Shown here piece by piece: positions 8,560 through 18,700 of a stretch of DNA of 64,000 bases (positions are counted from its first letter, which is position 1; every line of letters starts with the position of its first letter). The position numbers were made by a program, and so were the translations under genes. This DNA is from Posidoniimonas corsicana (lineage in GTDB: Bacteria > Planctomycetota > Planctomycetia > Pirellulales > Lacipirellulaceae). The notes beneath the pieces are model-generated. The model worked only from the letters and a program-made list of their open reading frames with translations. It ran no database searches and had not been told where the DNA came from. Location of the stretch: contig NZ_SIHJ01000001.1 in assembly GCF_007859765.1 (NCBI RefSeq), positions 1 through 64,000 of the forward strand, in the 5' to 3' direction.

Positions 8560-10917
8560 TCAGTTGAGCTCTATCGTCACCGTGCTCAGCTTGCCGCTGA
8601 AGTCGAACGGCATGTCGTAGCCGTCCATGACCGGCGTGCCGGTGTCGAATCCGATATCGAGCGTCTCGTCGAGGGTGACGCGGTTCGGGATGCTCTTCTC
8701 CACACGCCCCTGGCCGACCTGTTTGTCGTTGACGAAGAGCGTCACATCGGCGCCGGCGAACGGCTTGTCGGAGTCGGTCTTGTACACGGCCTTGAGCGTC
8801 ACCTTGCCGCTGGGGACGCGCTCGTCCGACTCGACGGTGAACCGCTCGACGCCCGCCAGGTTGTAGTGGTAGACCAGCTTGCCGTCCTTCACGAACAGCC
8901 CGTACCCGGCGAAGCGCCCGCCCTGGGTGAACAGCATCCCCTCGGCGCCCGCTTCGGGGATCTCGACTTCCGCGCTGATCGTGTGGCTCTTGTGTTTCAG
9001 GTCGGGCGCGGCGCCCTCGGGCAGGCGGAGCAGGTTGGGGTATATGAACTTGTAGCGGCCTTCGGTGAGGCTCGGCCGGTTGGCTACGTCCAGCCGGGCG
9101 GTCTTGCGGTCGTCCAGCGGCAGCACGTTGTACTTGGCCGCCTCGGCGAAGAACTGCAGCACCAGTTCCTTGAGCTTCTCGGGCTCCTTGCCCGCCAGGT
9201 TGTTGGCCTGGGTGAAGTCTTCTTCGACGTGGTACAGCTCCCACGGCATGTCGAGCAGGTCCATCGGCGGGTTCTCGCTGAGCCACGGCACGCCCCGGAT
9301 GGCGCTGGCCATCCAGCCGTTGTGGTAGATGCCCTGATTGCCGAGCATCTCGAAGTACTGGGTGGTGCGTCGGTCGTCGGCGTCGGGGTCGTCGAAGGTG
9401 TAGACCATGCTGACGCCCTCGATCGGCTTCTGCGCGACGCCGTCCAGCTCGGCGGGCGCCTCGACGCCGACAATCTCCAGCAGCGTTGGGGCGATGTCGA
9501 TCACGTGGTGGAACTGGTCGCGGGACTCGCCGCGGGCCTTGATCCCCTTGGGCCACGAGATCGCCAGGCCGTTCCGCGTGCCGCCGAAGTGGCTAGCGAT
9601 CTGCTTGGTCCACTGGAACGGCGTGTCCATGGCGTGGGCCCACGCGGCGGGGAAGTGGTTGTAGTGCTTGTCGCTGCCCAGGGTGTCGAAGGCCTTGAGC
9701 TTGTCCTCCAGCGGCTCGGGGATGGCGTTGAAGAACGTCATCTCGTTCAGCAGACCGTCCAGGCCGCCCTCGGCGCTGGATCCGTTGTCGCCGGCCATGT
9801 AGAGGACGATCGTGTTGTCCAGCTCGCCCATCTGGTCGATCGCGTCAATCAGCCGGCCCACCTCGTGGTCGGTGTGGGCGGTGAACGCGGCGAACACCTC
9901 CATCATGCGGGCGAAGACCCTCCGCTGATCGGCCGGGAGCGATTCCCAGGCGGGCAGCGAATCGGGCCGCGGCGTCAGCTTGGCGTCCCGCGGGACAATG
10001 CCCATCTCCTTCTGGCGGGCGAAGGTCTCCTCGCGGTACTTGTCCCAGCCGCCATCAAACTTGCCCTTAAACTTGGCGATCCACTCTTCGGGCACCTGGT
10101 GCGGCGCGTGCGTGGCGCCGGTGGCAAAGTACACGCAGAACGGACGCTGCGGCGCCACCGCCTTGCTGGCCCGTACCGTGCGGATCGCCTTGTCGGCGAT
10201 GTCGGTGGTGAAGTGGTAGGGCGAGCCGTCCTCGTTCTTGGCAGGGGGCTCGATCCGCTTCTTTCCCTCCACCAGCGCCGGGTGCCACTGGTCGGTGTCG
10301 CCGCCCACGAACCCGTAGAAGTAGTCGAAGCCCAACCCTTCCGCCCAGCGATCAAACGGGCCCACAAGGCTGGTTTCCCAGTCGGGCACGTTGTGGTTCT
10401 TGCCGAACCACGCGTTCATGTAGCCGTACTCACGGAGAATCTCGGCGAAGGTGCCGGCGTTGCTTGGGATGATGCCCGAGTAGCCGGGGAAGCCGGTGCC
10501 GGCCTCGCCGATCACGCCGCTCGCGACCGAATGGTGGTTGCGGCCGGTCAGCAGCGCCGCGCGCGTCGGCGAGCAGAGTGCGGTGGTGTGGAAGCGGGTG
10601 TACCGCAGGCCGTTGTTGGCGACCCGGTCGAGCGTGGGCGTGGGGATCCCGCCACCGAACGTGCCCATCTGGCCGAAGCCGCAGTCGTCGATCAGCACGA
10701 TCAGGATGTTCGGCGGGTCCTCAAGGCCGAAGGTCTTGGGGATCTTCAGCTTCGGCTTGACCGCTTCGGAGTCCTTGTAGGTCAGGCCGATCTTGCCAGC
10801 AAACGGCTCCTCGGGGCGGGGGAGCATCTCGTCGGCTAGGAGCGGCGTGGCCAGCGTCGCGACCAGCAGACAGATGAACGGGCGGGTCGCAAACACAAGA
10901 CCTGCGCGGCGTGGCAT
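8560..10917 (-). CDS. Secreted sulfatase, paralogue of its downstream neighbour
   Basis: A 785-aa sulfatase of the same architecture: signal peptide (about 1-29), Asp-Asp metal ligands at 77-78 ([10 protein letters not shown]), the signature with Cys115 ([14 protein letters not shown]), [20 protein letters not shown] and the same C-terminal beta domain from about 640 ([20 protein letters not shown]). Both proteins share blocks such as WFGKNHN and TPFQW.KQ, so they arose by tandem duplication; the Ser-Pro-Thr versus Gly-Pro-Ser choice in the signature and loop differences suggest different substrates. The gene has a good ribosome binding site (GAGGAAAGG) upstream of the ATG and is first in the pair. 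Confidence 0.92.
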   Translation of the reverse strand: MPRRAGLVFATRPFICLLVATLATPLLADEMLPRPEEPFAGKIGLTYKDSEAVKPKLKIPKTFGLEDPPNILIVLIDDCGFGQMGTFGGGIPTPTLDRVANNGLRYTRFHTTALCSPTRAALLTGRNHHSVASGVIGEAGTGFPGYSGIIPSNAGTFAEILREYGYMNAWFGKNHNVPDWETSLVGPFDRWAEGLGFDYFYGFVGGDTDQWHPALVEGKKRIEPPAKNEDGSPYHFTTDIADKAIRTVRASKAVAPQRPFCVYFATGATHAPHQVPEEWIAKFKGKFDGGWDKYREETFARQKEMGIVPRDAKLTPRPDSLPAWESLPADQRRVFARMMEVFAAFTAHTDHEVGRLIDAIDQMGELDNTIVLYMAGDNGSSAEGGLDGLLNEMTFFNAIPEPLEDKLKAFDTLGSDKHYNHFPAAWAHAMDTPFQWTKQIASHFGGTRNGLAISWPKGIKARGESRDQFHHVIDIAPTLLEIVGVEAPAELDGVAQKPIEGVSMVYTFDDPDADDRRTTQYFEMLGNQGIYHNGWMASAIRGVPWLSENPPMDLLDMPWELYHVEEDFTQANNLAGKEPEKLKELVLQFFAEAAKYNVLPLDDRKTARLDVANRPSLTEGRYKFIYPNLLRLPEGAAPDLKHKSHTISAEVEIPEAGAEGMLFTQGGRFAGYGLFVKDGKLVYHYNLAGVERFTVESDERVPSGKVTLKAVYKTDSDKPFAGADVTLFVNDKQVGQGRVEKSIPNRVTLDETLDIGFDTGTPVMDGYDMPFDFSGKLSTVTIELN

Positions 10918-11003
10918 GAGAAGGCCTTTCCTCGCGGATGTTAGTGAGTAGGTAGACGAACAGGGTCCCGCTGCGGTTGCTATGCGTTACTGGTTGATAC
11001 GCG

Positions 11004-12962
11004 TTACTGATAGTCGTCGCCCGATCCGTCGTCTGGGTTCTCGAGGCGCACCAGCAGGTAATTCTCGGTGCTCTCGGTCCCGAAGTGCACGAGCACGGGA
11101 ACCTCTTCCTGAGTGAGGTTGTAAAGGCCGGTCTCGGCGACCAGGTCCTCGTTCTCGCCGATCCGCATCGCGACGCGTTGCGTCTCGCGGTCGACCTGGC
11201 CCTGCAGCGTCTGGGCCGTGTCGGTCTCGGCGTTGTAGAGCGTGCCGCTGATGATCCCGTTACGGTCAACGGCCAGCTGCACCGTCAGACCCGGGTCGGT
11301 ATCCTGCTCGCTGGTGGAAACGATAAACGTCCCCAACGGCATCCACTCGGCCTCGGCGGCCTCCTCCTCGGACGCGGGCGGTTCAACGGTCGCCAGATCC
11401 ATCGCGCTGGCGGCGAACTCGTCCGCCGTCGCGACCTCGGTCCCGCCGATGTAGACCGAGTTGTCCTGGTACACCACATTCCCCTCGGATCCGTAGTCGT
11501 AGTACACGGGCTCCGACCACACGTTTGCCGGCGCCGACCAGGTGAACCAGTTGGTGCACGCCGCGAAGGTCGGCACCGTCCACCAGTAGTTCCAGCCACG
11601 GTTGTGGCGCCAGTAGTGGTAGTGCCAGCCGCACATGGGCGGGCGGTGGTAGCCCCACCATCCACGGTTGAACCAGTTACCGCACTGGTGGTAGTAGCCC
11701 CAGTGGTGGCGGACGCCGCTGCCCCATCCGTTCCAGTAGCCGAGCCGGCCGGCCGGCGGGACCCGCCAGCCGGGGTTCACCGGCCGCACGATGGCGTTGT
11801 TCCAGCGGTTGTTGATGTTGACGTAATTGCGATTGCCGATGTTGGCCCACCCGGGACGTTGGTTGATCACATTGTTGCCGGGCCAGCGGTTGTCGAAGTT
11901 GGGTCGATTGCCACCTGGGCGCCCCGGCCGATTGCCGGGTCGGTTGGGCCGATCGACGATCCCAGAACCACCGCCGGGCCTACCAGGCCGGTCTCCCGTG
12001 CCGGGTCGATTGGGCCGGTCAACGATGCCCGAGCCGTCCCCCGGCCTTCCTGGCCGATCACCCGTACCCGGTCGGTTCGGTCGGTCACCCGTCCCGGGCC
12101 GATTTGGTCGGTCCACAATGCCGGACCCTCCCCCGGGCCGACCGGGCCGGTCGCCCGTGCCGGGTCGGTTGGGGCGATCGGCCGGACGCGTGCCGGGACG
12201 CACTGGCCTGTCCATCCCGAGGAAGTCGCCTAGATCGCCCGGCGAAGGCCGGGCGCCAGGGCGGGTCGTCGGACGGGTTCCAGGCCTTGCGTTTCCGCCA
12301 GGGCGGTTGGCGCCGGGTCGGTTGGCAACCGGGCCACGGTCACCGCCGGGACGGCCCGCTCCGGGCAGGTTGCCGCCAGGCCGTGACGGCCGGCCGGGAA
12401 GGCTGGTGCTGGGACGCTGCCCGGGACGGGCGCCGATCCCAGAGCCGCCGCCGGGCGCCTGTGGCAGGCCGGGACGGGATCCAGGGCGCGTGGTCGGACG
12501 CGTTGATGGCCGGGTCGACGGGCGAGCGGAGGGTCGGTTAGACGGAAGCGTCGACGGACGTGACGCGCTTCCCCCGGGCAGACGCCCAGGCTGCGTCGAA
12601 GGCTTTAAACCTCCGCTGGGTCGAGAAATGTTTGGGCGTGACGTACCCGGCCGGCCTGTGGATGGCCTGGATGCCGGGCGGCTCACGTTTGGTCGAGAGG
12701 TGGGTCGGCTCACGTTCGGACGGGAGGTCGGGCGACTGGCGCTCGGCCGCGGCGCCGGGCGGCTCATGCTGGGCGCCCGCCCACCACCGCCCCGCGGGGC
12801 GCTGACCGCCGGGCGGCCGCCGCCCATGCTGCGTCCCCCACCACCCCCCATACGTGCGCCGCCTCCACCGCCGCCGCCGCGTCGGCCCACGGCGTGGGCG
12901 GCGTCTGGCAGCAGCATCAGCGCGACAGCCAGCAGCACCGCCAGGTTCTTGGCCCTGCTCAT
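11004..12962 (-). CDS. Secreted Arg/Pro/Gly-rich repeat protein with conserved C-terminal domain
   Basis: A 652-aa protein with a signal peptide (MSRAKNLAVLLAVALMLLPD, ending DAAHA), a Gly-rich stretch, a long low-complexity SRP/RPG region (about 50-340), a Trp/Tyr/His/Asn-rich middle (for example GYWNGWGSGVRHHWGYYHQC) and a compact beta-rich C-terminal domain of about 110 residues (MPLGTFIVSTSEQ to YLLVRLENP). Proteins of this plan are often annotated as 'mu-protocadherin' homologues in planctomycetes, which says nothing about function. Its ATG overlaps the stop of the upstream gene (ATGA, 12959-12962), so the two are translationally coupled. It may be a cell-envelope or matrix protein; the basic repeat region suggests binding to an anionic polymer. 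That is inference only. Confidence 0.8.
   Translation of the reverse strand: MSRAKNLAVLLAVALMLLPDAAHAVGRRGGGGGGGARMGGGGGRSMGGGRPAVSAPRGGGGRAPSMSRPAPRPSASRPTSRPNVSRPTSRPNVSRPASRPSTGRPGTSRPNISRPSGGLKPSTQPGRLPGGSASRPSTLPSNRPSARPSTRPSTRPTTRPGSRPGLPQAPGGGSGIGARPGQRPSTSLPGRPSRPGGNLPGAGRPGGDRGPVANRPGANRPGGNARPGTRPTTRPGARPSPGDLGDFLGMDRPVRPGTRPADRPNRPGTGDRPGRPGGGSGIVDRPNRPGTGDRPNRPGTGDRPGRPGDGSGIVDRPNRPGTGDRPGRPGGGSGIVDRPNRPGNRPGRPGGNRPNFDNRWPGNNVINQRPGWANIGNRNYVNINNRWNNAIVRPVNPGWRVPPAGRLGYWNGWGSGVRHHWGYYHQCGNWFNRGWWGYHRPPMCGWHYHYWRHNRGWNYWWTVPTFAACTNWFTWSAPANVWSEPVYYDYGSEGNVVYQDNSVYIGGTEVATADEFAASAMDLATVEPPASEEEAAEAEWMPLGTFIVSTSEQDTDPGLTVQLAVDRNGIISGTLYNAETDTAQTLQGQVDRETQRVAMRIGENEDLVAETGLYNLTQEEVPVLVHFGTESTENYLLVRLENPDDGSGDDYQ
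11930..12190 (-). repeat. Tandem repeat coding for RPG units of about 22 residues
   Basis: Inside the preceding gene, the protein repeats DRPNRPGTGDRPGRPGGGSG plus IV, with about three full copies and partial ones; one copy has an additional NRPGTGDRP insertion and one an Asp for Gly change. At DNA level the copies differ by many silent changes, so this is an older repeat under selection at protein level rather than a fresh slippage tract. A shorter 27-base repeat coding for SRPTSRPNV lies near 12681-12735. Confidence 0.7.
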
Positions 12963-13873
12963 TGCTCCGCTCCTTCCGCGTTGGCGTCGGCCGCGCGACG
13001 CAGCGTGATCGGGTCCGAGGCGGGCAGCATGATCCCGTCCTCGCTCTGGCCTATCTTCTGGACGGTGAGGGTGTCGTCGTCGACGCGTTTGACCACGAGC
13101 GTCGAGGCCGACAGCACGCCGTCGCTCTCAACCTGGGTCGTCTTGAGAAGCCACTCGTCGCCGCTCCGAGAAACCACCCCCTCGCCGAACGAGCCGTCGG
13201 AGTTGAAATTCCAGGTCTGGAACCGCTTCTCGCGCGGGTTCCAGCCGATGACCTGCGTCCCCTCGAATACTTCGCCGTCGGCGTACTCGGCATTGTACGA
13301 ACGGATTAGGAATGCGTTGCTCGGCGACCAACGGAACGTGGTGCTCACGCTCACGCTATCGGACTCCTCACTCCACTCGCCCACCAACCAACCAAGGTCC
13401 TCGAGCGCCGCGGTGGGGGAGGCGGGCGTCGGCAGCGGGCGCTCGCTAGAGCTCTCCAGCACCCACTTGCCGCTCTCCTTCACCATGACCGCTGTGTAGG
13501 CGGATGGGGTCGGCTCGACGTCGGGCAGGAACAGCGTGACCTGCCCCTCCACGATAGCGACCTCCGGCCGCACAAGCCGGATATGGTTGACGTCGCCGGT
13601 GATCCGCGCGCCCGGGCTGTCGGAGAAGAAGGTCTTGAAGTCCTCTAGCAACGCGTCCCGGCCGATGGTGCGTTCGCCGGTCTCTTCGTTGACCGACACC
13701 GCGTCCTCGGCCCAGAAGCCTGAGACAGCGCCGGCGTCGCCGTCGTTGAAGGCCTCGAGGTACCCCGTGAGCCGAGCCTGGATGGCTGCGGACTCGTCAT
13801 CGGCGGCGGCTACGGTGGTGGCGGCCATGCCGGTGGCCAGCAGGGCCACGGCCATAAACAAAGAAACCTTCAT
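12959..13873 (-). CDS. Secreted SnoaL-like (SgcJ/EcaC family) protein
   Basis: A 304-aa protein with signal peptide (MKVSLFMAVALLATGMAATT). Residues about 28-140 form a SnoaL/DUF4440-type cone fold (IQARLTGYLEAFNDGDAGAV, ...FWAEDAVSV...), a nuclear-transport-factor-2-like pocket used by many small enzymes and binding proteins. The second half (LEDLGWLVGEWSEESDSVSV and GTQVIGWNPREKRFQTW) is a separate beta-rich domain of the kind seen in DUF1579-like lipocalin folds. It is the first gene of a coupled pair with the repeat protein. A promoter-like TTGACA/CAGAAT lies upstream (13986-14014). The name 'oxidoreductase' used for this family is not supported by any cofactor motif here. Confidence 0.8.
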   Translation of the reverse strand: MKVSLFMAVALLATGMAATTVAAADDESAAIQARLTGYLEAFNDGDAGAVSGFWAEDAVSVNEETGERTIGRDALLEDFKTFFSDSPGARITGDVNHIRLVRPEVAIVEGQVTLFLPDVEPTPSAYTAVMVKESGKWVLESSSERPLPTPASPTAALEDLGWLVGEWSEESDSVSVSTTFRWSPSNAFLIRSYNAEYADGEVFEGTQVIGWNPREKRFQTWNFNSDGSFGEGVVSRSGDEWLLKTTQVESDGVLSASTLVVKRVDDDTLTVQKIGQSEDGIMLPASDPITLRRAADANAEGAEQ

Positions 13874-14191
13874 TGCATTGCTCCAAGGAGGGCTCAGCGC
13901 AACTCGCCAGCCGAGACCAGCCTTGGTCTACTCCGCCCCGCGTGGGGCACCCGCCGATGAGATGAGTCGCCAGGTCAACGCCCGGATTCTGTACCAGATG
14001 CGTTCAACTGTCAAACTTGCACACGCCCGAATTGCGGAAGCGCGAGCTATGTGAAGACTAGGTCACCTGCTCGCCGCCTGCCCGGATTGGCTCTTCCGAA
14101 CCCAGCCCTTGCACCCACCGCGGCGCCAGTCGGGGCGATTATCCCTGCAGTTGGGCCGTGCAAGCGGTTGGACCACCGCGCTACCCCCAAT
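13874..14191. other. 318-base intergenic region
   Basis: Between the start of the SnoaL-like gene and the end of the photolyase gene, both on the minus strand. It holds the promoter described at 13986-14014 and, near 14150-14175, a GC hairpin downstream of the photolyase stop. No coding signal, tRNA or repeat was seen. Confidence 0.6.
13986..14014 (-). promoter_or_regulatory. Sigma-70-like promoter for the SnoaL/repeat-protein pair
   Basis: On the minus strand TTGACA (14014-14009) is followed, after exactly 17 bases, by CAGAAT (13991-13986). This is a perfect -35 and a 4-of-6 -10 box at optimal spacing, about 115 bases upstream of the ATG at 13873. Confidence 0.5.
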
Positions 14192-15739
14192 TCACTCGAA
14201 TCCAAGCTCCGTCTGCCGTCCGCCGGCGGAATACTTCTTCAGGTAGCCATCGACCTTCACCTTGCGGCGGGTGTTGTCGCAGGTCATGTAGCGGATCTTG
14301 CCGAAGATCTCGCGTTCGGGACCCCAAGGCCGGTCGTAGCGGCCGAGCACCCAGAAGATGCCGCTGTAGGAGTTGGGGTTGCGGCCGTCGATCGCGTACT
14401 TGTTGTTGAGCTCGATCATAATGTCGAGCGCCTCGCGGGGCGAAGCCGACCAGTGCAGGATCTTCTTCCCCCACAGCATCCGCAGGTAGTTGTGGATGGC
14501 GCCGTCCCGGACCAGCTGCCGCTGCGCAGCGTTCCACAGCTCGTCGTGCGTCTTGGCCTGCTCGAACTGCTCCAGCGTGTACGTGTGCTCGCGTTTGTCG
14601 TCGGCGTGCTCGGCCAGCGTCTCCTGCGCCCAATCGGGCAGTGAATCGTACTGGTCGTAGTCGTCGCGGTGGGAGCACATGTTGAGCCCTAGCTCACGCC
14701 AGGTCACCAGTTCGTCGAGGAACCCTTCGACGCTTTCATCCAGGCCCCACCACCCGTTGCGGGCGCCGTTCGCCTTGCCGGAGACCTTGCTCGGGTTCCA
14801 GCCGACCCGCTCGGAGAGCGTCTCGAACACCTCGTGAACCGACGTGTGACCAAAGTGAAGGTAGGGGGACAGGCCGCTTACGGCGTCTTCCTGGGGCTGG
14901 TTCCGGAGCTCGCCGTATTCATCGAGCTTGTTGTCGATGAAGTCGGTCAGACGCTTGCGGCCCGCGACGCTGCCGCCGACGATCGGGCCTGGTCGCACGT
15001 CGTGATCGATCGGCAGCTGCTCAAGGAACTCGCCGCCGTCCAGTGCGGAATCGAGATCGGCCGGGGACCATTTCTTTGTGATCTCTTGCGGCAGATTACT
15101 CAGCTCCGGCAGCGAGTACCCCTGCAGCGGCGAACGCTTCGGGCACTCCGCCAGGTGCGGCAGCAGCTCCTTCTGCAGGTGCCTCCGCAGATCGAACGCA
15201 CGAGAGAACACCTTGTCGGCGCCGCGCATCGGGTACAGGCCGTTTGAGTCGACCAGCTCGAACTTGACGTCGATCCGCTTGTCGACCGCCTTGAACATCC
15301 GCGGCAGGAAGAAGCATGGGAAGTCGTCGCTAACCAGAACGCACGCTCGATCGGTCAGCGCCCGGATCAGCCCCTTGCCGCCTTCCTGCTCTTCCTCCAG
15401 GTAGGGGTAGTAGAGGAGCCGCTGGCCACTGAAGTCCGCCGCGTTATCTCGCATACCTTCGATGACGAATCGGTGCAGACGGTCGCTGGCCCACTGGTAG
15501 TCGCAGCGAAGCGCCTCGAGGATCACCAGCGGCTTGTCGAGCTCGGCCGCCCACTCGATCGCCCGCTGCAGGCTGAAGTTGTAGTGGGCCCGGCGGAACG
15601 CGGTCATCCAGTACAGAACGAAGTCGCCAGCCTTGTTCGCCGGGCGCTCCGTCAGCTCTCTGATCCGGGTCTGCGGTACGTCCAACGTTTGGCCTTCAAG
15701 CGTGCGGAGAGTGGGCGCCGCCCACGCCGCCGCGGGCAT
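14192..15739 (-). CDS. phr: Class II CPD photolyase
   Basis: A 515-aa cytoplasmic flavoprotein that uses near-UV/blue light to split cyclobutane pyrimidine dimers in DNA. The N-terminal antenna/Rossmann part starts near residue 38 (FVLYWMTAFRRAHYNFSLQR), the FAD-binding helical part covers about 220-480, and the class II hallmark blocks are clear: MLWGKKILHWSASPREAL and KYAIDGRNPNSYSGIFWVLG, then GRYDRPWGPEREIFGKIRYM. The length is normal for class II. It is followed 8 bases upstream on the same strand by the end of the giant CotH gene, but no functional link is expected. ATG 15739 is used; a few residues of N-terminal uncertainty remain. Confidence 0.93.
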   Translation of the reverse strand: MPAAAWAAPTLRTLEGQTLDVPQTRIRELTERPANKAGDFVLYWMTAFRRAHYNFSLQRAIEWAAELDKPLVILEALRCDYQWASDRLHRFVIEGMRDNAADFSGQRLLYYPYLEEEQEGGKGLIRALTDRACVLVSDDFPCFFLPRMFKAVDKRIDVKFELVDSNGLYPMRGADKVFSRAFDLRRHLQKELLPHLAECPKRSPLQGYSLPELSNLPQEITKKWSPADLDSALDGGEFLEQLPIDHDVRPGPIVGGSVAGRKRLTDFIDNKLDEYGELRNQPQEDAVSGLSPYLHFGHTSVHEVFETLSERVGWNPSKVSGKANGARNGWWGLDESVEGFLDELVTWRELGLNMCSHRDDYDQYDSLPDWAQETLAEHADDKREHTYTLEQFEQAKTHDELWNAAQRQLVRDGAIHNYLRMLWGKKILHWSASPREALDIMIELNNKYAIDGRNPNSYSGIFWVLGRYDRPWGPEREIFGKIRYMTCDNTRRKVKVDGYLKKYSAGGRQTELGFE

Positions 15740-15747
15740 GGACTACT

Positions 15748-18700
15748 CTAGCGCTTCAACGGCCTGCCGACAACGGGCGATAGAGGTCCCGCGAAGGGAT
15801 CCATCAGGTCCGACGACTGCGGCTCGCCATGGTCGACTGCGAGGCTGCTTGACACCGATTCGACCGGCGTGCCGCGATGAAGGGCGTTCGCCCGATCCAA
15901 TGCAAGTAGGAGCAGCAGGCTGTCATCAGACGATTGCACCCCTCCTCCATTTGTCGCAATCGGGCGAGCTGGGGCGGATCGTTGCGGCCGGCCCGCGGGC
16001 AGCAAGGCGTGCGCCGCAACAGGCTCGGTGTGCCCCACCTCGCCTGCCTCGGCCACTTGGGCCTCGTCACCCTCATTGGTCGGCGTCGGAACGGGCGCGG
16101 GTGTTAGGTTGTCGCGCCAAATAGTGTAGTCCGCCGCGTTAACCGTTCCATCGCCGTTGCCGTCTGCCCGCAGGTCGGAGGTGGAACCGTAGGTCGCCCG
16201 CCACAGGCTGTGGTCCAGCGCGTCGACCACCGAGTCGCTATTGTAGTCGCCCGGCAGCGAGGACTCGGCGGCGCCAGGCGTCCCGCCGAGAGCGTAGCTG
16301 GCGCGCCAGTTGGCTGGATCGTCGTAGGGATCGCCCTCGGTAGCTACCGGGTCCGCCGCGTCGGCGTCGAGCGGACCGCTGTAGACCAGCGTGTAGCCGC
16401 CACCATCGGCCGCGGCGGGCCATGGATCGTCATCGCTGTATGTGAAAGCCTGCAAGACCTGGCCGAACTGGTCGGTGAGAGTCACTAGTTCGCCGCTGTT
16501 GCTGAGGTTCGCATTGGCGTAGCCGGTTGCGGCCAGGTTTACACTGGCGCCATAGCGGCTAGTGAACTCAGCTGGGTTTCGCGCGACGACGATCCGTTCG
16601 CCAGCAGTCAGACTCAAGCCGACAGGAAACGCATAGGGAGTTTCCGAGAACCCGCCGATGGCGGCGCCATCGAGGCTGATCGGCTCGCTACCCGTGTTGA
16701 GCAGCTCAATGAACTCGTGGTCTTCTGCCTCGGCCGGGTGGTAATTCAACTCCACGATCCGCAGCGGGAGCGGTTCGCCCACCGTGAACGACTCGTCGAC
16801 CTCGGCGCTCCATTCGCCGCCACTGAGCACCCGCGCCCGCAGCCGCGTGCTGGCGGTCAACTCGATGGGGCCGCCGTAGGCGATCGCGCCCCGGCTCACA
16901 GCCCCGCCCGGCTGACGCGGGTCGCTGCCGTCCAGCGTGTAGTAGAGCTGCCCGCCAGAGTTGGGGTTGGCGAGCGACAGCTCAAACCCAACCGGCGCCG
17001 CGCCGCCGTACTGGTTCATGATTGGCGCCTGGGTGTTGACCAGCCAACCACGAGACTCGAACTGCGACAGCACCACCCCGGTGCGATTCGGGAAGTAGTT
17101 GTCGGCGAGGTCCAGCTGGGTCGCAAGCCAGTGCTCACGAGTGTAGGCGCCGCCGTCGCCTGGCGCCTCCTGGCCGGTGGTGTGGCTATCGCCCCAGCGG
17201 GCGCTCTCGCCGACGATAGCGCGATCGATCTCGTCAACGCGGGCCTGGTAGGTAGCGGCCGCTGCGGCGGGGGTCAGCGCGCCGCCGTTGGTCAGGTGCT
17301 CCTGCACCATGTCGGAGAACAGCAGGCGGTACTCGGGGTTCGCGATGAGCCGGCTGTGGACCTCCTCGGGGCTGCCGACGTAGTTGCCCGCCAGCGTGAC
17401 GTTGTCGCCCAGCCCCTTGAGGACGTGCTCGGCGTCCCAGCTGTGGAACCGCCAGCGGCCGTCGGGCGACTCCCTGTTGAACGACGCGTACCAGTTGTGG
17501 TGGGCCCAGTCGGTGTTGCCGGCGTAGTAGTTCACCAGCATGTAGCGGATCAGGTCGGGCACGTCGACCACGGCGGCGGCCGCCTGGTAGTTGGCCGGGA
17601 CCGTCATGTTCTGCCGCACGAGGCCGAGCATCGACGCATAATTGGCCGCCGCGGTGGCGTCGCCCGCGACGACGGTCGTGGCGGTGTGCTTGATGACGTC
17701 GTAGTCGTCCTTGTCACCGCCCAGGTACGCCTCGGCGAAGCTCTCGTCGGGGCGTTCGTGCATCTCGTACATACCCCAGTACAGACCGTTGATGTACAGG
17801 TGCACGAACCGGCCGTGCGGGGCGGCGCCGCCTAGCTGGTTCTGCAGGTCCGCGACAAACGCGTCCTGCACGTACTTCGCGCGGCCGCGTTGGTCGGTCG
17901 GGTTGGCGCCGCCGCCGTAGGCCCAGATGTAATTGCTGTGCGCGTCGAAGATAAGCGTGTCGAACTCGTCCGCCGCGTTGCCATCGACCAGCCCTTCGGT
18001 GAACAGGTCGGCGTCCAGGTCGGTCGGGCCGAAGGGCGCCTTGAAGGTGGCGCGGACCGAGAGCTTGTCCAGCTTCCACCGGTCCGCGCTCGTGCCGCCC
18101 TGGGTCTCGAGCGCGGCGTTGATCTGGAACTCGTCGGCCCCCGGCGCGTTGAAGAACTCCACGGACCCGGGACGCTCGACATTGGTCCCCGAAATGTAGA
18201 TGCCCTCCCCTCCCCCGCCGAACCAGGCGTCCCACGGCATTACTAGGGACACCGTCGGTACGGCCTGCAGGTCATCCCGCAGCGTGCCGGTGTACTCTGG
18301 GTGGTTCACGACCTCCGGGTCCATCTCCCAATCGGGTCCCTGGTAGCCCCAGTCGGCGTGCGGGGGGAGGCCCGCGCCGTCCTGCTGCAGAACGTTATCC
18401 AGGAACAGGTAGGTCTGGGTGTCCACGTTCGTCGGCGTGAAGCCGGCCTTGAACGCGGCGGCTCGGAGCACGGTGGTGGACGCGATCCGCGGCGGCGCAG
18501 CGGGGTTGTAGATCAGGCCGCTGGTGGCGGTCGGCTCGCTCCCGTCCAGCGTGTAGCGGATCTGGGCGCCCTGGCTGTCGGTCGTGATGAGCACGTCAAA
18601 GGGTTCGTCGTAGAACCCGCGGTCGACCGAGAAAGTGGTGTCTTCGACGAACCCGAGCGTGCCCGAAGCGTTTGCCCCGCCCGGTGTAGGCGTCATCATG

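Noticed and set aside
6191-9556. A 1121-codon minus-strand frame joining the sulfatase with sequence inside the neighbouring sulfatase gene
   Set aside because: The first part has the composition of an off-frame reading of the other sulfatase gene; the signal peptide and sulfatase core begin at ATG 8515.
11827-13008. Pro/Arg/Gly-rich + strand frame opposite the repeat protein
   Set aside because: A mirror of the repeat on the other strand; no signal peptide or folded part, unlike the minus-strand frame, which has both.
14100-14190. Stretch with a tRNA-like look (TAGCGCGGTGGTCCAACCGC on the minus strand)
   Set aside because: It has a D-arm-like pattern only; there is no GTTCGAATC-type T-loop, no acceptor pairing and no valid anticodon arm. 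It is a GC hairpin downstream of the photolyase gene.
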